This document shows positions 1 through 7,941 of a stretch of 26,731 bases of DNA, piece after piece; the stretch's first letter is position 1; each line of letters starts with the position of its first letter. The stretch comes from an uncultured Frankiales bacterium (lineage in GTDB: Bacteria; Actinomycetota; Actinomycetes; Mycobacteriales; SCTD01). The DNA is taken from positions 1 through 26,731 of the forward strand of contig CAMLIA010000035.1 in NCBI GenBank assembly GCA_946479905.1, written 5' to 3'. Under the pieces are notes generated by a model that saw nothing but the letters and a program-made list of their open reading frames with translations, had not been told where the DNA came from and did not search any database. The position numbers and the translations under genes were made by a program.

Positions 1-2
1 CA

Positions 3-122
3 GGAAGGACCTACACCAGCCAACCCTTCTGGCAACCACCACCACGATTCCCGAAGCCCAGCTACCAGCTCCACCTACCGCGACAGGACCTCGAGATCGA
101 GACCGAGCACCAGGACAGGTGA
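3..122 (+). CDS. C-terminal end of an unidentified gene (partial)
   Basis: An open frame enters from the left edge and stops at a TGA at 120-122, giving 39 residues. Most third codon positions in this frame are G or C, while the two other forward frames lack that bias, so coding is likely. The peptide is rich in Pro, Gln, Arg and Glu and ends in an acidic/basic tail. It shows no motif I recognise. Base composition is less GC-rich than the genes that follow, which may reflect a different origin or only a low-complexity tail. The gene faces the minus-strand gene that ends at 124, so the two converge with one base between them. Confidence 0.45.
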   Translation, partial: GRTYTSQPFWQPPPRFPKPSYQLHLPRQDLEIETEHQDR

Positions 123-123
123 G

Positions 124-438
124 TCAGGTCGCTGACACCTGCACGCAGCGTGCGAGCAGGGCGAGCAGCACGCCGTCGAGGTCGGGGGCAGGTGCGTCAG
201 CGGTGTCGCACTCGTCGAGCGACAGGTGCACGCGAGAGGCGGAGGAGCCGACGCCCTCGATCTTCCAGGTCAGCCAGACGTCGCCGTCGACACCGTGCAG
301 CAGCACGTCGGGCGTGTGCTCCAGCACCTCGACGGCCCCCGGCCACAGCGTGTCGAGGACGCCGTCGAGCTCGTCCCATGCCCGCGTGTCAGGCACGGGA
401 AGCAGCGTCGTCGCGTGGAAGCTCTGCATCCCGACCAC
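124..438 (-). CDS. small START/SRPBCC-like protein of unknown function
   Basis: The product is 104 residues from a GTG at 438, or 101 from an ATG at 429. I prefer the GTG because a GGAGG lies at 445-449, six bases upstream, while it is about 14 bases from the ATG. The N-terminal half (His-Ala-Thr, then Pro-x-x-x-x-W-x-x-L) and the later WKIEG and SRVHLSLDE strands resemble a shortened START-like lipid-binding fold, but the family's usual length is about 140 residues. It is the last gene of a three-gene minus-strand block, 31 bases after the methyltransferase. The fold assignment is inference; the coding call rests on the ribosome binding site, composition and spacing. Confidence 0.6.
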   Translation of the reverse strand: MVGMQSFHATTLLPVPDTRAWDELDGVLDTLWPGAVEVLEHTPDVLLHGVDGDVWLTWKIEGVGSSASRVHLSLDECDTADAPAPDLDGVLLALLARCVQVSAT

Positions 439-469
439 GGTCCCCCTCCGGCTCTGCCCCCACCATCCC

Positions 470-1087
470 TCAAACGGGGGTGGCTTCGCCGGTGAACAGG
501 GAACCGAACACCTTGGGCATCCCAGGCTCGTACCGGTGCTGCAGCCCGCGTACCGCCATGCCGCCGGCGGCCAGGATGCCCGGGATGTCCCGGTCCAGGT
601 GGCAGCCGCCGGCCATCCGCCTCTGCACCGGGTTGAGGCGCCGCTGCCAGCGCAGGACCCCGCTGTCGGGGGCCTTGCCGTGCTCGGCGAAGTGCAGGAC
701 CCCACCCGGCCGGAGCACCCGCCGTACCTCCCGGACGGCACGGACGGGGTCGGGGATGGTGCAGAGGCTCCACGTGCACAGCACCATGTCCGCCGAGCCG
801 TCCTGGAAGGGCAGCGCCTGCCCGTCGAGCCCGCTCACCTCGACCGGGACGGGGCTGGCAGCGATCCGCTCCGCCGCCAGCCGCACGCTGACGGCCGACG
901 GCTCGACCACCCGCAACGACCGGACGGTCGACGGCAGGAAGGGCAGGTTGTGCCCGGTGCCGAAGCCGATCTCGACGACGTCACCGGCGAGCCCGGCGCA
1001 CACCTCGGCTCGGACCTTGCGGGTCTGCGCGGTGTCCATCGCCTTGTTCACGAGGTGCGGCAGGACCTTGTCGCCGTAGAGGCTCAC
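470..1087 (-). CDS. class I SAM-dependent methyltransferase
   Basis: The 205-residue protein has the glycine-rich S-adenosylmethionine binding motif VVEIGFGTGHN at about residues 37-47, an acidic residue closing the second strand (VVEP, about 60-63), and the DMVLCTWSLCTIPDP stretch typical of small-molecule methyltransferases of the UbiE/Methyltransf_11 kind, followed by a REVRRVLRPGG motif. The substrate cannot be read from the sequence. The GTG start at 1087 overlaps the stop of the acetyltransferase gene by 4 bp (GTGA), so the two are probably translationally coupled. Longer upstream frames are out of phase with the acetyltransferase gene and are not needed. Confidence 0.88.
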   Translation of the reverse strand: MSLYGDKVLPHLVNKAMDTAQTRKVRAEVCAGLAGDVVEIGFGTGHNLPFLPSTVRSLRVVEPSAVSVRLAAERIAASPVPVEVSGLDGQALPFQDGSADMVLCTWSLCTIPDPVRAVREVRRVLRPGGVLHFAEHGKAPDSGVLRWQRRLNPVQRRMAGGCHLDRDIPGILAAGGMAVRGLQHRYEPGMPKVFGSLFTGEATPV

Positions 1088-1860
1088 GGGCGCAGCCACA
1101 TGGTCATCCGCTGCACCGGCAGGAAGCCGAGCTTGACGAAGCCCGGGCGGCTGTCGTCGCTGGTGACCGCGACGGCCGGCAGGTGCTCCTCGTCGTTGAC
1201 GCGGGCCGCGACCAGCTGGGCCCACACGCCCTTGCGCCGTCCGGCGGGCAGCGTCGCGGCGAGGCAGAGGTTCACGACGTCGTGGGCCAGGAAGCTGGCA
1301 GCGACGCTGACCGGCTCCCCGTCGAGCCGGCCGATCCGCACGAGCAGCGGCGAGTCGAGGGTGGACTCGGCGTACACCGTGTTGGGCGCCGCGCCGGCTG
1401 CCTCAGGGACGGGGTAGCCCTCGACGGCGAGCCGCTCGGCCAGCGCCAGCTCCTCGGCCGTGCAGGCGACGTCGACCGTGACGCCGGGAGCAGCAGGTAC
1501 GCCGAGATGACCGGGAGCCTTCACCACGAACATCGGATGGCCCATGAGGACCCAGCCGCGGTCGCTGAGGTCGTCGGTCGGCCAGGCCGACAGCAGCAGC
1601 CCGCGACGTCCGCTGTAGAAGGCCTCGACCTGCCCGAGCGCGTCGGCCGTCAGCGGCGAGGTGGGGACGGCCATGTTGTTGTAGAGGACCGGGGTGTCGT
1701 ACCAGCTCGCCACCAGACCTGGCTCGCGCAGCACCTCGCCGCCCTGGCTCTCCGCGAGCACCGCCGAGAGGTCGGCCTGGTTGTGCAGGTACCTCCGCAC
1801 CAGGTTGTCCTCGACCGGCGTGTGCGGGAGCCACCCGGTCTCGAGCTGCATCGTGGTCAT
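1084..1860 (-). CDS. GNAT-like N-acetyltransferase
   Basis: The product is 258 residues. The C-terminal half (about 128-258) reads as a GNAT fold: the strand SVAASFLAHDVVNLCLAATL, then GRRKGVWAQLVAARV (about 207-221) at the place of the acetyl-CoA loop, and finally SDDSRPGFVKLGFLPVQR, the usual 'N-x-x-S-x-x-x-x-x-x-LGF' ending. The loop is GRRKGV rather than the canonical Q/RxxGxG/A, which is within the range of the family. The N-terminal half is unassigned and may be a second, decayed GNAT repeat. The ATG at 1860 has a G-rich stretch upstream; a second ATG lies three codons inside. It is the first gene of the block, divergent from the oxidoreductase across 49 bases. Confidence 0.75.
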   Translation of the reverse strand: MTTMQLETGWLPHTPVEDNLVRRYLHNQADLSAVLAESQGGEVLREPGLVASWYDTPVLYNNMAVPTSPLTADALGQVEAFYSGRRGLLLSAWPTDDLSDRGWVLMGHPMFVVKAPGHLGVPAAPGVTVDVACTAEELALAERLAVEGYPVPEAAGAAPNTVYAESTLDSPLLVRIGRLDGEPVSVAASFLAHDVVNLCLAATLPAGRRKGVWAQLVAARVNDEEHLPAVAVTSDDSRPGFVKLGFLPVQRMTMWLRP

Positions 1861-1873
1861 GTCACACCCCCAG

Positions 1874-1892
1874 TGCGAGCGGCGCGCTCGCA
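1874..1892. promoter_or_regulatory. 19-bp perfect palindrome in a divergent promoter region
   Basis: TGCGAGCG at 1874-1881 and CGCTCGCA at 1885-1892 are exact inverted copies around a 3-base centre. The site sits in the only 49 bases between the divergent acetyltransferase gene (start 1860) and luciferase-like oxidoreductase gene (start 1910). A dimeric repressor site controlling both directions is the obvious reading; the regulator is not identified in the window. A chance GC-rich palindrome cannot be excluded. Confidence 0.5.
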
Positions 1893-1896
1893 GTGT

Positions 1897-1900
1897 GAGG
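1897..1900 (+). promoter_or_regulatory. ribosome binding site deciding the 1910 start
   Basis: GAGG nine bases before the ATG at 1910. It directly abuts the earlier ATG at 1901, which makes that earlier codon a poor start. Confidence 0.5.
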
Positions 1901-1909
1901 ATGGCGCGT

Positions 1910-2758
1910 ATGCGCCTCGGTATCCAGATCCCTGACTTCACGTTTCCTGGCGGTAAGGCCAGCCTCGGCGAGGACCTGGCCGCGATCGCGCGCACGGCGG
2001 ACGACGCCGGCTTCGACGCGATCGCCGTGATGGACCACTTCTTCCAGATCGGCCCGGTCGGTCCGCCCGAGATGGACATGCTCGAGGCCTACACGACCCT
2101 GGGCTTCCTCGCCGCGCACACCCGCCGCGCCCGGCTCTTCACGCTGGTGACGGGCGTGATCTACCGCGAGCCGGGCCTGCTCGCGAAGACGCTCAGCACC
2201 CTGGACGTGCTGTCCGGCGGGCGGGCGGTGCTCGGCATCGGCGCCGCCTGGAACGAGGAGGAGTCCAAGGGCCTCGGCTTCCGGTTCCCGCCGGTGGCCG
2301 AGCGCTTCGAGCGGCTCGAGGAGACGCTGCAGATCTGCCGGCAGATGTTCGACGGCACCGACTCGTCGTACCAGGGGAAGCACTTCTCGCTGGAGCGCAC
2401 GCTGAACGTCCCGACGCCGATCTCGGCCCTGCCGATCCTCATCGGCGGTGGCGGGGAGCGCAAGACGCTGCGGCTGGTGGCGCAGTACGCGCAGCTGTGC
2501 AACCTGTTCCCGGGCCCCGACCTCGCGCACAAGCTCGAGGTGCTGCGCGGCCACTGCGAGGCGGTCGGGCGCGAGTTCGACGACATCGAGAAGACCGTCT
2601 ACTACGCCTTCGACACGAGCAAGCCGTCGTCGCAGCTGGTCGACGAGCTCGGTGCCCTCAAGCAGCTGGGCTTCAGCCTGGCCATCGGCGGCGTGCGCGA
2701 CGTCTCGACCCTCACGCCGCTCGAGACCATCGCGGCCGAGGTCATGCCGCAGCTGTGA
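1910..2758 (+). CDS. LLM-class F420-dependent oxidoreductase
   Basis: The 282-residue protein begins with the RLGIQIPDFTF strand of the bacterial luciferase-like TIM barrel, followed by AIARTADDAGFDAIAVMDHFF, the substrate/cofactor-facing MDH element. The barrel continues through RARLFTLVTGVIYREPGLLAKTLSTLDVLSGGRAVLGIGAAWNEEE and the late PILIGGGGERKTLRLVAQYA. These are signature stretches of the F420-dependent 'TIGR03560-like' group; a flavin cofactor is the alternative. I chose the ATG at 1910 because GAGG at 1897-1900 is nine bases away; the in-frame ATG at 1901 touches that GAGG and would add MAR. Substrate unknown. It is first of four plus-strand genes. Confidence 0.9.
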   Translation: MRLGIQIPDFTFPGGKASLGEDLAAIARTADDAGFDAIAVMDHFFQIGPVGPPEMDMLEAYTTLGFLAAHTRRARLFTLVTGVIYREPGLLAKTLSTLDVLSGGRAVLGIGAAWNEEESKGLGFRFPPVAERFERLEETLQICRQMFDGTDSSYQGKHFSLERTLNVPTPISALPILIGGGGERKTLRLVAQYAQLCNLFPGPDLAHKLEVLRGHCEAVGREFDDIEKTVYYAFDTSKPSSQLVDELGALKQLGFSLAIGGVRDVSTLTPLETIAAEVMPQL

Positions 2759-3357
2759 GGATCACCCGCTACGGCCACTCCTGCGTCCTGGTCGAGGACG
2801 GCGACGGCCGCGTCCTGCTCGACCCGGGCATGTTCAGCAGCGGGTTCGAGGAGCTGCGCGGGCTGACGGGGGTCCTCATCACCCACCAGCACCCCGACCA
2901 CCTCGACGTCGAGCGGGTCACCGCCCTGATGGCGGCGAACCCCGACGCGACGCTGGTCACGGACGAGGGCTCGCAGCTGGACCTGCCGCACACCGTCGTG
3001 CACGCAGGCGACAGCCTCGACCTCGGGACGCGGATCACCGTCCACGGCAGCGAGCACGCCGTCATCCACCCGGAGATCCCGCGGGTGCCCAACGTGGGCT
3101 ACCTCGTCGCCGACCGGTTCTTCACCCCCGGGGACGCGCTCACGGTCCCCGAGGCGGACGTGGAGGTGCTGGGGCTGCCCACCGACGCGCCGTGGCTGAA
3201 GCTGAGCGAAGCGGTCCAGCTGCTGCGGGACGTGCGGCCCGCGCGGGCCTTCCCCGTGCACGACGGCGTCCTCGCGCCCCAGGCGGCCGGGATCTGGTAC
3301 GGCCACTTCTCGCGGCTGGCGCCGGAAGGGACCACCTTCAGCGTGCAGCCGGAGTGA
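2755..3357 (+). CDS. metallo-beta-lactamase-fold hydrolase (UlaG-like)
   Basis: The product is 200 residues. It opens with VRITRYGHSCVLVE, typical of the UlaG/YtkL-like branch, and carries the metal motif THQHPDHLD with His44, His46, Asp48 and His49. Further likely ligands are His101 in GSEHAVIHP and His169 in FPVHDG. Members are usually Zn or Mn hydrolases of phosphodiester or lactone bonds; the substrate here is not predictable. The GTG at 2755 overlaps the oxidoreductase stop by 4 bp, so translation is coupled. No longer start is possible without running into the previous gene out of frame. Confidence 0.9.
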   Translation: MRITRYGHSCVLVEDGDGRVLLDPGMFSSGFEELRGLTGVLITHQHPDHLDVERVTALMAANPDATLVTDEGSQLDLPHTVVHAGDSLDLGTRITVHGSEHAVIHPEIPRVPNVGYLVADRFFTPGDALTVPEADVEVLGLPTDAPWLKLSEAVQLLRDVRPARAFPVHDGVLAPQAAGIWYGHFSRLAPEGTTFSVQPE

Positions 3358-3417
3358 TCCTGTGATCGTCCTGTGCCCGCGTGTTCAGCACACCGGACGG
3401 CAGGAGAGGATGGTGGG

Positions 3418-4374
3418 GTGAAGACGACTCGGCTCGGCCGCACCGGACTCCAGGTCTCTCGGATCTGCCTCGGGTGCATGAGCTTCGGCTCGCCGACCCG
3501 GGGCAACCACGAGTGGACCCTCGACGAGGAGGCGAGCCGGCCCCTCCTGCAGCACGCCTACGAGGCCGGCATCACGTTCTGGGACACGGCGAACGCCTAC
3601 TCCGACGGTCACAGCGAGGAGATCGTGGGCCGGGCCATCCGTGAGCTCGCGACCAGCCGCGAGGAGATCGTGCTCGCCACCAAGGTCTTCATGCCGATCA
3701 CCGGCACGCCCGGGGGGCTGTCGCGGAAGGCGGTCCTCAACGCCATCGACGCGTCCCTCGCGCGGCTCGGGACCGACTACGTCGACCTGTACCAGATCCA
3801 CCGGTGGGACCCGCACACGCCGATCGAGGAGACCATGGAGGCCCTCCACGACGTGGTGAAGGCGGGCAAGGCCCGTTACCTGGGCGCCTCCTCGATGTGG
3901 GCCTGGCAGTTCGCGAAGGCCAACCACGTCGCGACGACGCCGTTCGTGTCGATGCAGGACCACTACAACCTGCTGCAGCGGGAGGAGGAGCGCGAGATGC
4001 TCCCGCTGTGCGCCGACCAGGGCGTGGGGGTGCTCCCGTGGTCGCCGCTCGCGCGGGGCCGGCTCGCTCGCCCGTGGGACACGACGACCAGCCGCTCCGA
4101 GACCGACGTGTTCGGCAAGAGCCTGTACGCCGACAGCGACCGCGACATCGTCGGCGCCGTCGAGAAGGTCGCCGGCGGTCGCGGGGTCCCGATGGCCCAG
4201 GTGGCCCTGGCCTGGCTGCTCTCGAAGCCGGTCGTCACCTCACCGATCGTCGGCGCGACCAAGGTGGGGCACCTCGACGACGCCGTCGCCGCGCTCGACC
4301 TCGAGCTCACCGTCGACGAGGTCGCCACGCTCGAGGCGGCCTACACGCCCCGGCCCGTCGCCGGCTTCGTGTGA
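3418..4374 (+). CDS. aldo/keto reductase
   Basis: The 318-residue protein is a full-length AKR (TIM barrel, NADPH). The catalytic tetrad is visible: Asp56 in WDTANAY, Tyr61, Lys89 in ATKVF, and His128 in YQIHRWD. The N-terminus VKTTRLGRTGLQVSRICLGCMSFG and the C-terminal SPIVGATKVGHLDDAVAAL, which binds the cofactor phosphate, match the AKR11/AKR12-like group of bacterial reductases. The GTG at 3418 is preceded by AGGAGAGG at 3402-3409. It lies 60 bases after the hydrolase, so it may have its own weak promoter. The physiological aldehyde or ketone is unknown. Confidence 0.94.
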   Translation: MKTTRLGRTGLQVSRICLGCMSFGSPTRGNHEWTLDEEASRPLLQHAYEAGITFWDTANAYSDGHSEEIVGRAIRELATSREEIVLATKVFMPITGTPGGLSRKAVLNAIDASLARLGTDYVDLYQIHRWDPHTPIEETMEALHDVVKAGKARYLGASSMWAWQFAKANHVATTPFVSMQDHYNLLQREEEREMLPLCADQGVGVLPWSPLARGRLARPWDTTTSRSETDVFGKSLYADSDRDIVGAVEKVAGGRGVPMAQVALAWLLSKPVVTSPIVGATKVGHLDDAVAALDLELTVDEVATLEAAYTPRPVAGFV

Positions 4375-5051
4375 TGATCTCGCTGCTGGGCGTCTACCAC
4401 CGCCGCAACACCGACGTCATGGGCTCCATCGCCCAGCAGGCGGAGGCGCTCGGCGGCACCGTGCACCTGTGGGCGCTCGACGAGGAGGCCCCCGAGCTGA
4501 CGCAGTGGACGCTCGGCGTCGGCAAGGCACCCCGCTGCGAGCTGCTCAACAAGCTCTACGCGAGCGCCCCTACGGACACCGACGTCCTGGTGTCCGACGA
4601 CGACGTGGAGTTCGCCCGCGGCGACCTGGCGGGCTTCCTCGAGCGCTTCCACGCCGGCGGGTGGGACCTGGCGCAGCCGGCGCAGCCGTGGCGCGGCAGC
4701 CATGCGTCGTACCGCTTCTCCCGACGCCGGCCGTGGCTGGTGAGCCGCGACACCACGTTCGTCGAGGTGGGACCGATGTTCGCCGTGGCGGCCCGCTCCC
4801 GGGACCTGTTCCTGCCGTTCCCCGACTGGGGCATGGGCTGGGGCGTGGAGCTGCTGTGGTGGGACCGGGTCAGGGAGGGCGCGCGGCTCGGGATCGTCGA
4901 CGACGTGACGATCCGGCACCTGTCGCCGCTGTTCCAGAACTACGGGCGCGCGGAGGAGCAGCAGCGGCTGCAGGACCAGCTGGCGCTGCGCGGGCTGCGC
5001 AGCATCCGGCAGATCCAGCGCACGACCGGGACGGCCTGGCGCACTCCGTGA
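4374..5051 (+). CDS. DUF707-like / glycosyltransferase-like protein
   Basis: The product is 225 residues. It has VLVSDDDVEFARGDL (Asp75-Asp77), a metal/nucleotide-sugar binding triad like that of GT-A folds. The C-terminal segment has WGMGWGVELLWW (about 152-163) followed by GIVDDVTIRHLSP (about 173-185), the same order of elements seen in DUF707 and related transferases. No signal peptide or membrane segment is visible, so it is probably cytoplasmic. The ATG at 4374 overlaps the TGA of the aldo/keto reductase by one base (TGATG). It ends four bases before the convergent solute-binding protein gene. Acceptor and sugar are unknown; the glycosyltransferase role is inference. Confidence 0.65.
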   Translation: MISLLGVYHRRNTDVMGSIAQQAEALGGTVHLWALDEEAPELTQWTLGVGKAPRCELLNKLYASAPTDTDVLVSDDDVEFARGDLAGFLERFHAGGWDLAQPAQPWRGSHASYRFSRRRPWLVSRDTTFVEVGPMFAVAARSRDLFLPFPDWGMGWGVELLWWDRVREGARLGIVDDVTIRHLSPLFQNYGRAEEQQRLQDQLALRGLRSIRQIQRTTGTAWRTP

Positions 5052-5055
5052 GGGC

Positions 5056-6495
5056 TCAGACGGCCTTGCCGTCGCAGCGGAACGCGTCGGCGGGCGTGTC
5101 GACGCGCTGGTACTCGCCGCCGTGGATCACCCACAGCACGTAGCAGTTGCCGGGCCGCTTGTGGGCCGGGTCGGCGACGGCGAAGAACCCGTGGTCGTCG
5201 AAGCGGGACACCGTCCGGAGCTGGGCCAGCACCTTCGCCCGCGTCAGGTGCGGCCCGACGGCACGCATCGCGTCGACGAGCAGCGCCGTCTCCGCCCAGG
5301 CGTCGGCGGCGAAGGTGTCGGCGGCGGCCCCACCGGACACGACCTTGTACCACTTCTGGAACAGCGCCACCTCAGGCACGTTGCGGGCGTCCGCCGCCGA
5401 GAAGAACAGCGTCGCGCCGTTGACGCCGTAGATGCCCTCGGCCGCCGCGGGTCCGCCGAGCTTCTTGAAGAACGTCTGGTCGTAGGCGAGCGGCGCGATG
5501 ATCGTGGGCCGGAAGCTCTGCTGGTCGGCCTGCGGCTTGAAGTTCGACAGCTCGTCGGCGTTGAAGAGCGTGAGGAACATCTTCACGCCCTTGCTCTTCA
5601 TCTGGATGATGTCGGCGGTGAAGTCGGTCTCCGTCGGCCCGACCGCCCGTTCGTAGGTGAACTTCCACCCGACCGACTCCGCGGACCGCTTCTGCAGGGC
5701 GGCGACGTTCGTGACGGCCGGCAGGTTGGCGTACATGAAGCCGGTGTGCTCCACGACGTCGCGCCCGAACTTCTTCGCCGCCCAGGCGAAGTAGCCGTTG
5801 TTGAGCGTGGTGCCGACCGGGTTGACGCTGAAGTTGTTCGGCAGCGCGTTGGCCTCGGGGGTCACCGCCAGGTGCGCGTCCGGCACCTCCGGGTGCTGCT
5901 TGAGGACGCTGGCGCCGCAGGAGTCGTAGAGCGAGAACGAGCCGGCGAAGGCAAAGACCTTGCCGACCAGCCCCTGGTGCCCGGTCCGGTCGCCCTCGCA
6001 GGAGGTCTGCGCGTCGGCCACGGCGATCTTGAGCTGCCGGCCGAACAGCCCGCCCGTGCTGTTCACGTAGGCGAGGTAGGCGTTCGTGCCGTTGACCGCT
6101 GTCTGGAACAGCCCCGGCTGCGGGCCGCTCAGGTCGCTGACGTGCCCCAGCAGGATCGTGGTCGCGGTCACCCCGACGTCGGTCGCGCCGCCGTTGCCCC
6201 CTGCCGGCACGGGCGCCGCCGCTCCCCCGGTCGAGCTCGAGGAGCCGCCGGTGGTGCCGCCCGTCGTGGCGGGCCCGGCACCGGTGGTGCTGCCCGGCAG
6301 CGACGTCGTGCCCGTCGCCGCGGTGCCGTCCGACCCGGACGTCCCTGAGCCGCCGCTCGAGCTGCCTCCGCCGCCACCCCCGCCGCTCCCGGCGAGCTGG
6401 GCGGCCGCCAGCCGGCGGCGGGTGCCGGAGTCGACCTGGGTGCCGCAGGCGGTGACCAGGGCGCACACCAGCACCGCTGCCGCGACCCTCCTCAC
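5056..6495 (-). CDS. ABC transporter solute-binding lipoprotein (LivJ-like, Peripla_BP_6)
   Basis: The product is 479 residues from a GTG at 6495. Residues 1-17 form a lipoprotein signal ending in VTAC with Cys17 as the lipidated residue. A very long Gly/Ser/Thr/Ala linker follows at about 36-104. The ligand-binding domain starts near 105 (VGVTATTILLGHVSDLSG) and shows the family pattern: AYLAYVNSTGGLFGRQLKI, YDSCGASVLKQHPEVP, and the late DTFAADAWAETALLVDAM. It is the last gene of the transporter operon, overlapping the ferredoxin stop by 4 bp. An ATG at 6525 would give ten more residues but would overlap the ferredoxin gene further. The ligand is likely the hydrophobic substrate of the P450 system, not necessarily an amino acid. 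Confidence 0.9.
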   Translation of the reverse strand: MRRVAAAVLVCALVTACGTQVDSGTRRRLAAAQLAGSGGGGGGGSSSGGSGTSGSDGTAATGTTSLPGSTTGAGPATTGGTTGGSSSSTGGAAAPVPAGGNGGATDVGVTATTILLGHVSDLSGPQPGLFQTAVNGTNAYLAYVNSTGGLFGRQLKIAVADAQTSCEGDRTGHQGLVGKVFAFAGSFSLYDSCGASVLKQHPEVPDAHLAVTPEANALPNNFSVNPVGTTLNNGYFAWAAKKFGRDVVEHTGFMYANLPAVTNVAALQKRSAESVGWKFTYERAVGPTETDFTADIIQMKSKGVKMFLTLFNADELSNFKPQADQQSFRPTIIAPLAYDQTFFKKLGGPAAAEGIYGVNGATLFFSAADARNVPEVALFQKWYKVVSGGAAADTFAADAWAETALLVDAMRAVGPHLTRAKVLAQLRTVSRFDDHGFFAVADPAHKRPGNCYVLWVIHGGEYQRVDTPADAFRCDGKAV

Positions 6496-6680
6496 GGGAC
6501 CACCCGCAGGGCCCGGCTGGGGCACTGGTCCGCGGCGTCCTGCGCCGCCTGCAGCAGCTCGTCGGGGATCGGGTCGAGCAGCACGTGCGCGCCCTCCTCG
6601 TCGACGGCGAACAGGGCCGGGACGAGCGCCTCGCAGCTGCCGCTGACGATGCAGGCCCCGGAGATCTCAGCCCGCGCCAA
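6492..6680 (-). CDS. small 3Fe-4S ferredoxin, P450 partner
   Basis: The 62-residue protein has Cys10 and Cys16 in ACIVSGSC and a third Cys54 in QCPSRAL, with the acidic VDEEG between them. This three-cysteine pattern is that of the 3Fe-4S ferredoxins encoded next to actinobacterial cytochromes P450, which pass electrons from a reductase to the haem. The start is a TTG at 6680, lying inside the last codons of the P450 gene (14-bp overlap), with CAGG six to seven bases upstream; no ATG or GTG in this frame gives an intact first cysteine motif. No ferredoxin reductase is present in the window, so one must be supplied from elsewhere. Confidence 0.85.
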   Translation of the reverse strand: MARAEISGACIVSGSCEALVPALFAVDEEGAHVLLDPIPDELLQAAQDAADQCPSRALRVVP

Positions 6681-7941
6681 GACGCACCTGCATCCGCTTG
6701 ATGCCGTTGACGAACGACGACAGCAAGCGGTCCGGCTCGCCCACGACCTGCAGGTCGGGCATCAGCTCGAAGATGCTCTGGAAGGCCACCGCGATCTCGC
6801 GCCGGGCGAGGTGGGCGCCGAGGCAGAAGTGCGGGCCGCGGGCCCCGAAGCCGAGGTGCGGGTTGGGCCAGCGGCCGACGTCGAAGGTGTCCGGGTCCGT
6901 GAAGACCGTCTCGTCGCGGTTGGCGGAGCCGTAGAACAGCACGACCTTGTCGCCCTCGTGGAAGGTGTGCCCGCCGACGACGGCGTCCTGGGTCGCGGTG
7001 CGGCGCATCCACGTGACCGGGGTGGCCCAGCGAACGATCTCCTCCACCGCGCTCTTGGTGAGCGAGGGGTCGTCCATCCACCGCTGCCGCTGCTCGGGGA
7101 ACCGGTCGAGGGCGAGCAGGCCCTGGCTGATGGCGTTGCGCGTCGTCTCGTTGCCGGCGACGCACAGCAGGATGAAGAACGAGCCGAGCTCCTGATCGGT
7201 GAGTGCCTCGCCGTCGTCTGCGTTGGCGTTCACGAGAGCCGAGGTCAGGTCGTCCGTGGGGTGCTCCCGACGCTCCGCCGCCAGCCGGTGCATCAGCTCC
7301 GCGAGGGTCTGGCCGGCGACGAGGAACAGGCCGAGGGCGTCCTCCTGGGACTCCGTCCCGAGCACCTCCGGATCGCCGCCGGACAGGATGATGTTCGACT
7401 GCTCCAGCACCAGAGGAGCGTCGCTGTCGGGGATGCCCATCATCGAGCAGATGACCTTGAGCGGCAGCGGCGCCGCGACCTCCTTGACGAAGTCGAACGT
7501 CCCGTCACCGGCCTCGGCGGTCTTGCGCGCCTCGAGCAGCAGCTCGCGGGCGAGGTCGCTCACGCTGTCGACCACCTGGTCGAGCATCTTCGGGGTGAAC
7601 GCGAGCGACACGATGCGCCGGATCCGGGCGTGCCGCGGGTCGTCCATGGAGATCATCGAGCCGTAGAACTCGACGAGCTCGGTCGGCATGTCAGGGATGG
7701 ACACCGCGCCCTTGCCGGAGCAGAACACCTCGGGCTGGCTGCTGATCGCCTCGATGTCGGCGTGCCGGGTGATCGCGTAGTACCCCGGGCCCGCCTCGAT
7801 GAACGGGACCTCCGGCTCGGCGAAGAAGGCGAACGGGTCGCTCTGGCGCAGCGTGCGGAACGCCGCGTAGCGCTCCGCGGGCGGCTTCGCCCAGAACTCG
7901 TCCGCGGTCAGGTCGATGCTGCCGGTGCTGCCGGTGGTCAT
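6667..7941 (-). CDS. cytochrome P450 (CYP125/CYP124/CYP142-like group)
   Basis: The 424-residue protein is full length for a soluble bacterial P450. The I-helix oxygen-binding motif AGNETT is at 262-267, ExxR at 301-304 (EIVR), and the haem loop [11 protein letters not shown] at 365-375 with the thiolate Cys373. The stretches [22 protein letters not shown] and [17 protein letters not shown] resemble the actinobacterial P450s that hydroxylate steroid side chains or methyl-branched lipids; that is a family-level inference, and substrate cannot be fixed. ATG at 7941 overlaps the ATPase stop by 4 bp. It is encoded among transporter subunits and followed by its ferredoxin, suggesting it oxidises the imported compound. 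Confidence 0.93.
   Translation of the reverse strand: MTTGSTGSIDLTADEFWAKPPAERYAAFRTLRQSDPFAFFAEPEVPFIEAGPGYYAITRHADIEAISSQPEVFCSGKGAVSIPDMPTELVEFYGSMISMDDPRHARIRRIVSLAFTPKMLDQVVDSVSDLARELLLEARKTAEAGDGTFDFVKEVAAPLPLKVICSMMGIPDSDAPLVLEQSNIILSGGDPEVLGTESQEDALGLFLVAGQTLAELMHRLAAERREHPTDDLTSALVNANADDGEALTDQELGSFFILLCVAGNETTRNAISQGLLALDRFPEQRQRWMDDPSLTKSAVEEIVRWATPVTWMRRTATQDAVVGGHTFHEGDKVVLFYGSANRDETVFTDPDTFDVGRWPNPHLGFGARGPHFCLGAHLARREIAVAFQSIFELMPDLQVVGEPDRLLSSFVNGIKRMQVRLGAG

Noticed and set aside
5046..5060. Terminator between the convergent glycosyltransferase-like and solute-binding genes
   Set aside because: Only four bases separate the stops and no stem with a U run is present; the same holds at 15778-15785.
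6200..6400. Possible DNA repeat in the Gly/Ser/Thr-coding stretch
   Set aside because: The units are irregular in sequence and length; it is low-complexity coding for a linker, not a tandem array.
6086..6646. Plus-strand open frame rich in Pro, Val and Glu opposite the solute-binding protein
   Set aside because: It is the complement of the Gly/Ser/Thr linker and ferredoxin region; no start site, motif or neighbour supports it.
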